From Linyphia triangularis (lineage: Eukaryota; Arthropoda; Arachnida; Araneae; Linyphiidae): a stretch of DNA of 64,000 nucleotides. Of this stretch, positions 44,733 through 57,400 are shown one piece after another. The stretch lies in assembly GCA_963978545.1 (NCBI GenBank), contig OZ021729.1, forward strand, positions 14,225,501 through 14,289,500, read 5' to 3'. Every line of letters begins with the position of its first letter. Position 1 is the stretch's first letter. Position numbers and translations under genes: made by a program. Under the pieces are notes generated by a model. It ran no database searches, was not told the DNA's origin, and saw only the letters and a program-made list of their open reading frames with translations.

Positions 44733-47700
44733 CAGACCAATTGCAGGTTTGTTCTCAATGAAATCACGATGGTGAACATGACTTAATTTTATTGAACTTC
44801 TTTGAGTGATGGTAAAAAACAATATATATATTAACTCTTACGAGGCTATTTTAGTCAAGTTGTGGGTTGGTAAGGAATTGAAATAGAATTAATAAGAATT
44901 TTGATACTTTTCCATTAAATGAGTCCGTTGATATACTTTCCGGTACGGTACAGATTCTGCACCAAGAATTGTGAACATAAAACCAGGCCAAATTATGGCA
45001 ACCATTGGCAGTTCTCTTGTAATTAAAATTTGGATGTTGCCATTTATTGGCGAAAATCACCTTGGCACAGAATCCGTACCGTACTTGGAAGTATCAACAG
45101 CCCCATAACAGAAAAGTACATGAATTTTTTACAACTTCCTGTGAGCCAATAACAAATAATGAATCAGCATTGGTAACACTTGCACTTCTTTAATGGTCAG
45201 TTTAAAGCAAATATTACACTGTAGATTCAAAAGAAGGCTATCAAGTTTACTCAGATATAGTATATAGAGTCATCAAATAAATCAGTACTCTAGCCAAATT
45301 GCATCACAGTGACAAACTTGTAAATGCCTTCTAATGCAATTAGAAAAGTTGTAAGACATTTTAGAGGATCAGGTCAAATAGAACACTTCTTATACAATAC
45401 CTGTATACTACTGGAATTGGATTCTGTGCAACAAAGCATATTATCATTCCATACAAATTAAATAGTAAATTATGTTCACAAATTTTGGGTGAAATTTAAT
45501 AAGATCACACTTTTTAACATACAATACCTGTATATAACTGGAATTATGTTTCGTACAACAAAGCATATAAGTAGCCCAAACTCCATACAAATTAAATAGT
45601 AAATTATGTTAAAAAAAATTGGTATCATGAAACTTAATAAGATCAAGCAAACAGATATGCCTTCATAATTGCAGGATTTTTTTCAGTATCTATGATCAAA
45701 AAGGTAAATGAAATCATAAGGCAAACATTAACATGAAAAACTTTAAATATGAAAGCATGAAATTAATAATCAATGTAATGATATCCTTGCTTTTAAAAAC
45801 TTCTTGTCATGGTAAGCTTCTAAAATTTCCTTATAGGAGATGTAACTATACTCAGGATATTGCAAACTTTAGGAAAAGACAAGCAGTGTTTTTATATAGC
45901 TATTTAATATGCCCCAAAACTATAAATACCACAAGACTATTTCAGTCAAACAGCAGCGTTGGTTGGGGGAATAACGTTGAAGTTTAAAAACTCGAGCAAG
46001 TTTACAAGTCTAATAATGAATTGTTGATAAGATTAAAACAAAGAGAAAATTAAATACAAACTATCAATTGCCAATCACGATCCAGAGAATTCACTTATTT
46101 TTAATTGTAAATCAAAAAACTTGTACTCAAGCGAAAATGCTATCATATTCAACTAGTAATAATAAATAGCCAGTATCCTCATTAAAATAAGGTGATATCA
46201 TGAATTTCATAAGCTAATACATGCTAAATAATCATTGGATACTAAAAAATTACTACATCACATTTAAGATAGCTTCATATTCAATTTGAATTATCTTTTC
46301 GCAATTCAAACCGCGAAACTAAGCAGTGAGTTAGCAAATATCCTCAATTTTCTCTGTTTAGGGATGAAAATAGGCAAATTGTAAAAAAGAGGAAAATATA
46401 TGCAGCGTTACTTTGAACTACAAACTGGGATTTTAGGTAAGATTAGTCTGATAAAGCTCTATCCACTCAAAATAAAATTGTAAAAAAGCGAACTTCTCAG
46501 AGAAAAAAAACTGAAATCCGCAAAAAAGCTGAATATTTTTGCTCCTAAAAATCACTATGTTACATTTTTATGAGCATTTTTTCTTACTAAACAATCGCAA
46601 TGTCACTTTTTTTTACTGGCATATATGTATTTATCTATATTAAAATTTACTTTCCAAATTTACTCTAGAATGGTAAAATTTAAGGAATTAAAAAGAAAAT
46701 TTTACAGGTTCCATTGGTCAAATACCTTAAGTCACGTAAAAATAGAACCGTTCAATATCAATGTGCATTTTGTTCAAGAACTACGGAACAAACAGACCAA
46801 GAAACATCTGTTGTACGAGGAACTTGACATTTTTCTTCCTGCTATTATCATTCCAATAAGTAAAAATAACACTAATTGGTCAAGTGTGAGCAAGGCACAA
46901 TTAACAGTTAAGGATTACAAATCCAAAAAGCAAAACAAATTATTAACATTCAAAAGTCATAGCATATTAAAAGATCATAAGTAAATTCCTAGTTCAGTGG
47001 ACAAGTTGGCAATTCTGAAAAGTTGGCTTCAAGGCCAGAACATCGTAAAATTCAACATTAAGAAATGTCAAAAATACAAGAAATCAGGTTACTAAATACG
47101 AAAACTTATCGTCTACAAATCAGACGCCAGATTAATTTGCCTGTATTTCCACATCAACTAGGAAGAAACTAAGTCATATGCTCAGCAAACATCCAATTAC
47201 TATGATATTCCACATTCAGATTCTCTTTTTGTAAAAATAAGAAACTGGTAATAAAAATTATTTAACCTAACCTAACTGTGCCTTTTTGGTCCAAAGAAGT
47301 TGACAAGACTGTTTTGAAAATATCAACTACAAATAAATATATTGACATCACTTACCTTTTGTTACCAGTTGAGAAAGTGATTGTTTTAAATTAAGACTGC
47401 ATCTACATCCAGGATATTATTTACTATACTATAGATCATGCAATGTTTTATTGTGGTTATTTATATTCCCTATATTTCTAAAAAACCAAAATTAACCTTA
47501 GTCAAACTGGCAACGTTGAAAGGGATCACGATTATAAATTTATTTTGGTTACCTTTTTCAGGATTTTTTTAGCTGCCAAATATCCTTCACTAAATCCGTA
47601 CCCTATTTAAAACCAAATACTGTGCAAACCAAATAGAAGTCACTCAGTTTGAGTTACAGCTCCTCAACCAATCAGTACTCTAGCCAAATTGCATCCTAGT

Positions 47701-48043
47701 GACTTTGCATTGTTATTTGTACCCTCATTAAATATAAGTTGATATCATGTATTTCATAAGCTAATACATGCTAAATAATCATTGGATACTAAAATTGAAA
47801 AGGGGAAATCATTGTATGAACACACCTCAGAGTAAAACATTCACCATTAGGATCAGACAAGAGGTGTCGTTTAGTATCATCATATGAAATATAAATTGCA
47901 TAAAAATGCATTTATTAAAATTTCAAACCAAGAACACGTTATTTCGCAACACAATAAATGAGCTGAATCAGTTCCAAAAAGTCAGTTCATTATTTTTCAC
48001 TAGAGGTGTCAGGGTAGGCATCACTTTCAGCATGAATTAATAA
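44733..48043 (+). repeat. 3.3-kb direct duplication, copy A
   Basis: Nearly collinear with 48519-51843. Three shared open frames differ mostly by non-synonymous changes, so no conserved coding is evident. It contains F4 (44940-45087) and an old insertion near 46979-47172. Confidence 0.88.
44940..45087. mobile_element. Small foldback F4, copy 2
   Basis: CGGTACGGTACAGATTCTGC at the left, GCACAGAATCCGTACCGTAC at the right, about 100 bp between. Confidence 0.65.
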
Positions 48044-48724
48044 ATCCCTTTTTTTTTTAATTTTTTTAATTTTATCTATTTTTGCAAAACTTTCATGCAA
48101 TAATACAAACAATTTTAAAATCTTTAATGTTGAGTTGATACTTTATAAATATTTAGAATGATATTCTTCTACTCGTAATGATTTAAATATCTTAATTTTA
48201 GATGTATATTTTAACATGGAATTTTGTGAAAGGTCCATTTGTTGGTTGTGGAGTTTTGCGAAGGGTCCTTTTGTTGGTTATAGAATTTTGTGAAGGGTCC
48301 TTAAAAGAACACAAATTTCCTGCTGCATAGACCCCTGAATTAAGTACCTCTTGCATCACAAAAAAACAACGTTATTGATACATTTGCATGAGACTGTTAA
48401 ATAATAACTTAACTAATTAGTTAAAGACATGTTATGTACAAGAACTACAAACAAAACATGCAGGGGGAAAACATCACAGAAACTGAATATTTTCTTTCCT
48501 ATCAATCATTCTAACACCAGACCCCATAATTGAAGGTTTATTCTCAATGAAATCATGATGGTAAACATGACTTAATTTTATTGAACTTCATTGAGTGATG
48601 GTAAAAAACAATATATTAACTCTTACGAGGCTATTTTAGTCGAGTTGTGGATTGGTAAGGAATTGAAATAGAACTAATAAGAATTTTGATACTTTTCCAT
48701 TAAATGAGTCCGTTGATATACTTT

Positions 48725-48872
48725 CTGGTACGGTACAGATTCTGCACCAAGAATTGTGAACATAAAACCAGGCCAAATTATGGCAACCATTAGCAGTTTT
48801 CTTGTAATTAAAAATTGGATGTTGCCATTTATTGGCGAAAATCACCTTGGCACAGAATCCGTACCATACTTT
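48725..48872. mobile_element. Small foldback F4, copy 3
   Basis: Duplicated along with copy B; same arms as 44940-45087. Confidence 0.6.
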
Positions 48873-50990
48873 GAAATACCAACAGCCCCCATAACGGAAA
48901 AGTACTTATGAATCAGCACTCGTAACACTTGCACTTCTTTAATGGTCAGTTTAAAGCAAATATTACACTGTAGATTCAAAAGAAGGCTATCAAGTTTACT
49001 CAGATATAGTATATAGAGTCATCAAATAAATCAGTACTCTAGCCAAATTGCATCACAGTGACAAACTTGTAAATGCCTTCTAAAGCAATTAGAAAAGTTG
49101 TAAGATATTTTAGAGGATCAGGTCAAATAGAACACTTCTTAATATACAATACCTGTATACTACTGGAATTGGATTCTGTGCAACAAAGCATATTATCATT
49201 CCATACAAATTAAATAGTAAATTATGTTCACAAATTTTAGGTGAAATTTAATAAGATCACACTTTTTAACATACAATACCTGTATATAACTGGAAATAGG
49301 TTTCGTACAACAAAGCATATAAGTAGCCCAAACTCCATACAAATTAAATAGTAAATTATGTTAAAAAAATGTGGTATCATGAAACTTAATAAAATCAAGC
49401 AAACAGATATGCCTTCATAATTGCAGGATTTTTTTCAGTATCTATGATCAAAATGGTAAATGAAATCATAAGGCAAACATTAACATGAAAAACTTTAAAT
49501 ATGAAAGCATGAAATTAATAATCAATGTAATGATATCCTTGCTTTTAAAAACATCTTGTCACAGTGAGCTTCTAAAATTTCCTTATAGGAGATGTAACTA
49601 TACTCAGGATATTGCAAACTTTAAGAAAAGACAAGCAGTGTTTTTATATAGCTATTTAATATGCCCCAAAACTATAAATACCACAAGACTATTTCAGTCA
49701 AACAGCAGCGTTGGTTGGAGGAATAACGTTGAAGTTTAAAAACTCAAACAAGTTTACAAGTCTAATAATGAATTGTTGATAAGATTATAACAAAGAGAAA
49801 ATTAAATACAAACTATCAATTGCCAATCAAGATCCAGAGAAATCACTTATTTTTCATTGTAAATCAAAAAACCTGTAATCAAGCCAAAATGCTATCATAT
49901 TCAACTAATAATAAATAGCCAGTATCCTCATTAAAATAAGGTGATATCGTGAATTTCATAAGCTAACCGCGAAACTAAGCAGCGAGTTAGCATATATCCT
50001 TAATTTTCTCTGTTTAGGGATGAAAATAGGCAAATTGTAAAAAAGAGGAAAATATATGCAGCGTTACTTTGAACTACAAACTGGGATTTTAGGTAAGATT
50101 AGTCTGATAAAGTTCTATCCACTCAAAATAAAATTGTAAAAAAGCGAACTTCTCCGAGAAAAAAAACTGAAATCCGCAAAAAAGCTGAATATTTTTTCTC
50201 CTAAAAATCACAATGTTACATTTTTACGAGCATTTTTTCTTACTAAACAATCGCAATGTCACTTTTTTTTACTGGCATATATATATGTCTATATTAAAAT
50301 TTACTTTTACGAGAATGGTAAAATTTAAGGAATTAAAAAGAAAATTTTACAGGTTCCATTGGTCAAATACCTTAAGTCACTTAAAAATAGAACTGTTCAA
50401 TATCAATGTGCATTTTGTTCAAGAGCTACGGAACAAACAGACCAAGAAACATCTGTTGTACGAGGAACTTGACATTTTTCTTCCTGCTATTATCATTCCA
50501 ATAAGTAAAAATAACAAATTGGTCAAGTGTGAGCAGGGCACAATCTAAGGATTACAGATCCAAAAAGCAAAACAATTTATTAACATTTAAAAGTCATAGC
50601 ATATTAAAAGATCATAGGTAAATTCCTAGTTCAGTGGATAGGTTGGCGATTCTGAAAAGTTGGAATCAGCCGCAAGATTAATTTGCCTGTATTTCCACAT
50701 TAACTAGGAAGAAACTAAGTCTAATGCTCAGCAAATATCAATTACTATGAGATTCCAGTTTCAGATTCTCTTTTTGTAAAAATTAGAAACTGGCGATAAA
50801 AATTATTTAACCTTACCTAACTGTGCCTTTTTGGTCCAAAGAAGTTGACTAGACTGTTTTGAAAATATCAACTACAAATAAATATATTGGCATCGCTTAC
50901 CTTTTGTTACCAGTCGAGAAAGTGATTTTTTTTAATTAAGACTGCATCTACATCCAGGATATTGTTTACTATACTATAGATCATGCAATG

Positions 50991-51232
50991 GGTAAATTCC
51001 TAGTTCACGTTTATGGGTTGGCGTACTTTTGAAAAGTTAGCGACAAAGCCAGAATGTCGCCAATTCGGAATTCCAATATGAAAAACGAACCAGCTCCATG
51101 ATTTGTGGTATAGAAAGGTTGAAGCCAAAGCATGTCAATAAAAAAATGTGGTTGCCAAATTTAAAACTGTATCGCCTACAAAACAGCGCCAAATCGGCTT
51201 GGCGATATTTTAACGTCAACTAGGAATAGACC
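50991..51232. mobile_element. MITE with 8-bp target duplication (242 bp)
   Basis: Flanked by ATGCAATG (50983-50990 and 51233-51240). Ends GGTAAATTCCTAGTTCACGT and CGTCAACTAGGAATAGACC are inverted. Copy A of the duplication (near 47440) has a single 'catgcaatg', that is, the empty site. An 8-bp duplication fits hAT or P. Older relatives sit at 46979-47172 and 50618-50715. Confidence 0.85.
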
Positions 51233-51843
51233 ATGCAATGTTTTAATGTGGTTATTTATATTCCCTGCATTTCTAAAACACCAAAATTAACCAGTCTAAC
51301 TGGCAACGTTGAAAGGGATCAAGATTATAAATTTATTTTGGTTACCTTTTTCGGGACTTTTTTAGCTGTCAAATATCCTGCACTAAATCTGTACCCTATT
51401 TAAAACCAAATACTGTGCAAACCAAATAGAAGTCACTCAGTTTGAGTTACAGCTCCTCAACCAATCAGTACTCTAGCCAAATTGCATCCTAGTGACTTTG
51501 CATTGTTATTTGTACCCTCATTAAAAATAAGTTGATATCATGTATTTCATTAGCTAATACATGCTAAATAATCATTGGATACTAAAATTGAAAAGGGGAA
51601 ATAATAAATTGTATGAACACACTTCAGAGTAAAACATTCACCATTAGGATCAGACAAAAGGTGTCGTTTAGTATCATCATATGAAATATAAATTGCATAA
51701 AAATGCATTTATTAAAATTTCAAACCAAGAACACGTCATTTCGCAACACAATAAATGAGCTGAATCAGTTCCAAAAAGTCAGTTCATTACTTTTCACTAG
51801 AGGTGTCAGGGTAGGCATCACTTTCAGCATGAATTAATAAATT

Positions 51844-52516
51844 CTATAGACTTCCACACTTTTATGTACAACCAGTGCATTTCAACAACGGTGAAACAAT
51901 TTATTTTGATAAAAGCCATATAGTAGTTTATTGCAATTTAAATTTTCCTCCATTAAATTTTAAAGACAAGAACAAACCCAATGAATTTAAAAGCAATTAG
52001 AAAACGTTTTACAGTTTTTAAAGAATTAAACATGTTCATTTTTAGAATTTGACAGAGTACGCGTACAATATCACAAATCGGAATCTATTTCAATCTTAGA
52101 GAAGTAAATGAAAATATCAAAGCAAATAACGTAATCTCATTATTATTCTCATGATATTTATAATAATCAAAATATTTTGTTTGGAAAAAAAAGCCAAATT
52201 AAATAAAATAATACTTAGATCCAAACTTCAGCAACAGGAGGATGAGAGAGAAGCAGCAGCAGAAAAGTCAACCCATCCCATCAACCGAGCCGGAGCGGAG
52301 TTAAATTTGTTGAGTTGAGATGATAACCGCTGATAAATAATCGATTTTACTGCCAGATTTTCTAACATTATGAGGATTATACATGTGATGTCAAAGTAAA
52401 CTACTACAATGACATCACGATGCCAATTCTGATTTTGCATGATGAACCCCTCAAAAAAATTTCAAATGACGAAAACGGCCTTGTGGAATGCATAGGTTTC
52501 AAACCAAAGTAGGTGT
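51844..52516. other. AT-rich sequence without recognisable gene
   Basis: Nothing supportable. Open frame 52228-52440 has no features. Confidence 0.4.
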
Positions 52517-52588
52517 ACCGTTATAGTATAGTGGTCAGTATCTTGCATTGTGGCTGCAAGGACTCAGGTTCGATTCCTGGTCACGGCA
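52517..52588 (+). tRNA. tRNA-His(GTG), possibly degenerate
   Basis: The anticodon arm TTGCA-TTGTGGC-TGCAA gives anticodon GTG. A box TAGTATAGTGG and B box GGTTCGATTCC match the pol III consensus exactly. The T arm pairs fully with one G-T. The 3' strand TCACGGC plus A73 is the usual tRNA-His end. The acceptor stem is flawed at position 1 (A against C) and position 6 (T against C), so it may be a pseudogene. A run of eight T lies about 35 bases downstream. No CCA is encoded, as expected in eukaryotes. Confidence 0.72.
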
Positions 52589-52646
52589 ATGAAAAATAAA
52601 CACGACAAATGGGTAAACAAAATTTTTTTTATTTAAATATAGATAG

Positions 52647-52652
52647 TTTATT
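52647..52652 (-). terminator. Polyadenylation signal of the 52.7-53.9 kb unit
   Basis: AATAAA on the minus strand, about 60 bases after the TAA at 52710-52712. Confidence 0.5.
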
Positions 52653-52709
52653 TATATACGCTTTACAGACAAATCCAATGGTTCTCTACATAGATAAGTG
52701 GTTTTTGGT

Positions 52710-53189
52710 TTAGCATAACGCACAGCTGGAGACAAATCCATCGGCAAATCGTTGGCGAAAAATTCCATCAAACCCCAATGCATAAAATTCTTCCTCAGTA
52801 ATTACAAAAATTTCTTGAAATATGTTGGGTATGGACAGTTCAGGAGTTGAAAAGAATGAACAGTTGCTCATTGGTTGTTTTAGCTTTTCATAAGTGGGTT
52901 GTGGTGATTTTTCAGATTGTAATTGTTCATTTTTTGGTTGTGGTGATTCCTCGTACGCTGGTACCTCAGGTGCAAATTGTTATTCCTGCGCTATTTCCAT
53001 ACTGGGTGGTGACGCATAGTCGGGTACACGAATTTGTTCCATGGACATATGCAAAGCAGGCTGGAAAGGAAGTTGACGTCTGAACAGCAGACAGAAAAAA
53101 AATTTCAGGGCTGAATGAAAGGATGTTGTACCAGCTCAAAAAGACCAGCAGTGACCGATTAAAATTTTCCAGAGTTCCGAACTAAATAG

Positions 53190-53228
<39 letters not shown>

Positions 53229-53939
53229 TTGGTATATAGTGCGCATAGTATTTTTTTAATGCTGGACCCAGATCCTTTTCTGTAACTCGTTGGATTCTAG
53301 AAAAAGCCAATCTCCTGATTTGAATTGTGTGATAGGACGCATCATAAACACTTCTATCGTTTCTATGGGTTCTTCCGACATTTGAACAGAATCATTCGAG
53401 CTTTCATGACGTCTTTGTCCTCGTAAAAGGACCGATGAGAAGGTTCTTCTGCCATATCAACAGAACCCTGTGCCGTGGATTCATGAGAAGGCATCTCGGA
53501 TGCCATGGATTCATGAGAAAGTTCTTGCATTACGGATCATGTGAGAAACTAGGTGCTATAGATTCATGGTTGTTTTCAGATTATCTGGCACCGTCAGCAA
53601 CACGAGGGCTATAATGCGCCGAAACATTCGTCATTTGACAAGCCAACATACATTTACAAACACCCATGCCTTACACAGGACAGGAACCCGCAATCTCGCG
53701 GTCTAGAAACTAGTATGATAACCCCTATACTGTTTGGTCGGCGCTATAGATTCTTGAGCGGGTTCTTTCTTCACGGATGCAATGGATTCATGGTCAACAT
53801 ATTCTTGAGAACAAGATTAGGCTTTTTGAGCCCAACTGTTTTGAGCAACTTGGTCATCTTGGTGGCCACATGGTCGCTGAAGAAACAAGACATCTTCGAT
53901 CCACTTGGGAAAGGATATCGTGCCTCCGTTATTGACCAT
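52710..53939 (-). pseudogene. Repeat-rich acidic protein gene of the novel cluster (broken)
   Basis: From an ATG at 53939 the frame runs 40 codons to a TAA at 53817-53819 and then stays open into a SINE at 53742. Beyond the SINE, frames with recurring HES motifs (SHESMAS, SHESTAQ, RHESSND) and two versions of SV-x-M-x-EEP continue to about 53363. The distal part (from an ATG near 53050) is rich in Pro, Glu, Gln and Ser, has one internal TAA, and ends at TAA 52710-52712 with AATAAA following. Poly-T (53192-53225) also interrupts it. I do not recognise the family. The start lies 102 bp after the stop of the next gene up (54042), so genes are tightly packed. It could be one or two decayed genes. 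Confidence 0.45.
53568..53742 (-). mobile_element. tRNA-derived SINE, copy 3
   Basis: Flanked by 13-bp duplications with one mismatch: GCTATAGATTCAT (53555-53567) and GCTATAGATTCTT (53743-53755). It interrupts the coding unit at 52710-53939. Without it the frame continues QESIA to PSFSHDP and a stop. Confidence 0.87.
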
Positions 53940-53980
53940 GAGTAAAGGATACAGACACATGGGAAACAAAAAAAAAAGCA

Positions 53981-53986
53981 TTTATT
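53981..53986 (-). terminator. Polyadenylation signal of the 54.0-58.9 kb gene
   Basis: AATAAA on the minus strand, about 55 bases after the TGA at 54042-54044 and before the next ATG at 53939. Confidence 0.55.
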
Positions 53987-54495
53987 TACGAAATTTAAAA
54001 AAAGATGGTTACATAAAAAATTATTTTTACTGTACAATCATTCAGTCCCAATAACGGTTGGGACCAGCTAGTCCCTGTTCAAGAAGTTTTTTGAGGCAGC
54101 CTGGCATATGGTCAGGCTATTGGGATTGCTGGTCAGTAGAGCACACTCGGTCTTCCAACAGGTTGGCCCCCAGGTAGGTGATGTCAGGTAAACCGTTTTT
54201 TGAGGTTAAAGTATGTTTCGGTATCGTCCCCACCACATAGGGATATCCACTTTCGTTGAGAAAGTCCTTGACAACTGTGTGGCGTATGTAATGCTTGAAA
54301 TCCTCCATGACTACTTCATGTAGCCAATCGGCTTCCAGACTCTTAGCAAATGCATTGTTGGGCAATGGCAGGTTCTTTTGGATGTCTTCATAAGTAAAGG
54401 ACGTCAAGGACTCATCCTTTATCTTGAGGCACATCCCTACTGCAATGTCATATACACCCACGAAAAAAAATCGTGGGGTAAATTTGTCTCCATAG

Positions 54496-57400
54496 TAGGG
54501 ATGAGCTTAACAGTTATTGTTAAATAACTGCAGTTACATTAAAATTATTAGGAAATAACGAAATATTATAACCATTATCCGTTATTTTTAAAGTAAAAGG
54601 TAAATAAAAATAAATACATGGAATAAATAAAACATACCTGTTTTTCTACAACATTCTCTTTAGATATCAGTTAATCGATTTTAATTTAGAACATCTTTCA
54701 ATATAAATTTGTAAAAATATCAAAATAAAAGAAATCATTTATAGTTTTGAGGTTATTTTATAAGAATTTTTTTTTTATTTTTTTATTTTTATGATTTAAC
54801 AATAAATTGGAGAAAGAATTTACAATACAACATATAAAATAAAAGTGATTTTTAAATGAAAACACATTTTGAAACATTTTACGTGCACAGGCTTTAAAAT
54901 TATTACTTACATATAAATTTTATGTAATATTGTGAGAAAAATGTACATTTTCAGAGGAATCTTTGAAGTATAAAAAATATATGTTTTAAATATAGGGATA
55001 TTATTATTATTTCAATAACTATATTTTTGAAATTATTGTAAATTAATTATGGAGCGTTAGAACTATTTATAGAAATTATGTATTTTATAAATAATTGTGC
55101 CGTCACGACCACATATATGTATACATAAATTCATGAAATCAAAATTTATAAACAAAAATTATAAATTTAAGTTACGATATTAAACCCGAATAAAAATATT
55201 TTTAATAAAAAATTTGAAGTAAAATTCAAATATTATAAAGTTAATCAAACTAAAAAAGATGAATGTCATGTTTATTTAAAAAATTCAATTCATAATTAAT
55301 CAAGAAAAGCAATTTTAAAAATAATAAATTCCCTTTATTTAGTTCAAATTGAAAAATGATCATAAAAAAATTAAAAACCTCTCAGGTAATGCGTTAAATA
55401 TAAAAAATATATGTATAAACAAATTTTTGTTTAACATTAAAACCTATTTAACTACGCTCTAAATTTACTACACAATCTTTTGATTATATCGATTAGAAAT
55501 TAGAAGCTTGCTTTACAAGGAAAAGAACATAATTTATTTTCCATCAAAAGGAAAAACTCAAATCCTACGCTCTCTTTATTTTTTATATATAGTATCATTT
55601 TCTTATTCCAAAACAATAACGAAAAATTTTCTTACCTCCAACCAATACGAAAGAAACACAGCGAGTCTTTAAAAGTCTCATAAGAAGACTGAAATGAAAT
55701 GCGAACGAACGTTCAAAACCTCTCCCACCAAAGGAATTCTTGTAACATAAAAAAGAACCTTCCGCAAAAACACGCATGCATTTCTTCCTAAATCCTAAAT
55801 CCTTAATCCTAATCCCCCACCTTCTTTCCCCCATCTCTGTCATTTAAACCCAAAGAATGTTGCGTCAGATACTTCCCCCCCCCCCACGCACATTCCTCTT
55901 CACCCCACCACTCATAATGTGCATCCAAATAAAACTGAAACATCTATTCTGAAATCGAGATATAAACTATAACAAGAAATTGGTGCAGAATTCGAATTAA
56001 TTTGAATAAACAAAAAATCATAACGAACTAACAAAAATCAACGAAAAAACAAAACAAAAATCGAAATGAAATTTAAAATACCATCTTGAAAAGCAGCGCT
56101 AACAAAGAATGGTCCAAAAGTTATTCCAATACAAAAACTTCTGTCAATATCTTATAACAGTTATATCTACTTTTATTGAAAATTATGTCAATATCAACTG
56201 ATACCAATCGGACACGTTAATCCATTCAGACAAGTTATTTCGATGGATACAGTTAGTTATTCCAGGAATAACGACCAGGATCCTAATATCAGAATCACGA
56301 TAAAAAAATATATTTTTCCGTTCACCGTTATTAGAAAAATATATTTTTCCGAATCACCGTTATTAGAAAAATATATTTTTATTTCGTGATTCTGATATTA
56401 TGATCTTCAATAACAGAAATATATGGACATCAGTGGCGGCTCGTGAGTAAAAAAAGTGAGGGGGCCCAAATTAACAATGACATGTTTTTATTTATGGAAG
56501 GGGAAAGGGGGGGGGGGTGGCGTAAGGAGAGTGCAGATTTCAAAGTAAATGAATTCCATGTAAATAAATAAATGTTATTCAAATGCACATACACATAAAA
56601 CTATAAGAAAAATTAAACAATTTATCCAAATAATTTTAAATAAAATATATACTTTAATAAAACGAATGGTTATAACAATTTGCAGCATTTCGTTTGAACC
56701 AATGACTTTCGAAAATTAAAAATGGAGCGAAGAAAAGTGGGGAAATTTTCAGAAAAAGTATAGCTTGAGTTTTAAATTATTACTTTTTTAAAAATAAAAT
56801 TAATGCATATTGATTAATTATTATTTTAGTCCGAAATTTCATTACTCAACAAATAAATATTTTCAATCTTATATTTTTATTTCTTAAAAATTTTGGTTGT
56901 TTAGTTTGAAGCTCTTTTGTCCCTTGTGGAGTGTACCAAAAAAAATTCGTTTATTGTTATCCTTATAAATGGATATTTCAGACAACTGAATGAGTTAAAG
57001 ATAATTAATGTAGCAGTACACCAAGGCTAAGATTTTTTTTAAATTCAATTCAACAAAATTCTTTGTTAGATGCAAAATTGAATTAAAAATGAAACAAATC
57101 AATCTCATTCATAATTTTATCAATGCTTTAATCTAAATTTAAAATTAAATTGGGACCAAGGGCTTAAAGTTACTCATTGGAATAAAATGGGGATAAAGCG
57201 TTTGCTTTTTGGAGGCGACTGTAAAGCTTTAAAAATTGAGATTGCTAATATATTTTATTTGTAAATATTAGTTCACGAAGAAGCCTTTTTTTCACCTTCA
57301 TATTTTTTATCTCAAATAATTTGAAATCAAATGGAAACAAGTTCATCAAGAATCAAATCCTATAAAGTAATTTAAAACTATTTTTCTATTCTATGTTTAA

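Larger units (their letters stand above)
35890..51843 (-). repeat. Array of diverged direct repeats (at least seven units)
   Basis: A core of about 450 bp recurs, anchored by 'gccttcataattgcaggat' at about 35903, 39051, 39962, 42646 (diverged), 43725, 45659 and 49411. It is followed by 'tatatagctgtcttatgt', 'agcgttgtagggg' and 'ctagaggtgtcagggtatca'. More distant versions start near 44738 and 48533. Spacing varies from 0.9 to 3.8 kb because of insertions. On the minus strand the best copies read DYIYHLDFNEKNPAIMKA, but other copies are frameshifted or stopped, so a repeated exon is only a possibility. Confidence 0.8.
48519..51843 (+). repeat. 3.3-kb direct duplication, copy B
   Basis: It lies 475 bp after copy A in the same orientation. 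It has a deletion inside the old insertion (about 50630-50700) and an extra 242-bp element at 50991-51232 absent from copy A. Confidence 0.88.

Noticed and set aside
44851..45060. Conserved frames at 44851 and 48636 resembling 32770-32970
   Set aside because: They are translations of the F4 foldback and its flank.
46625..46984. 119-codon frame shared by both copies of the 3.3-kb duplication (also 50213-50548)
   Set aside because: Differences between copies include non-synonymous changes and shifted ends, so its presence twice reflects duplication and not coding constraint.
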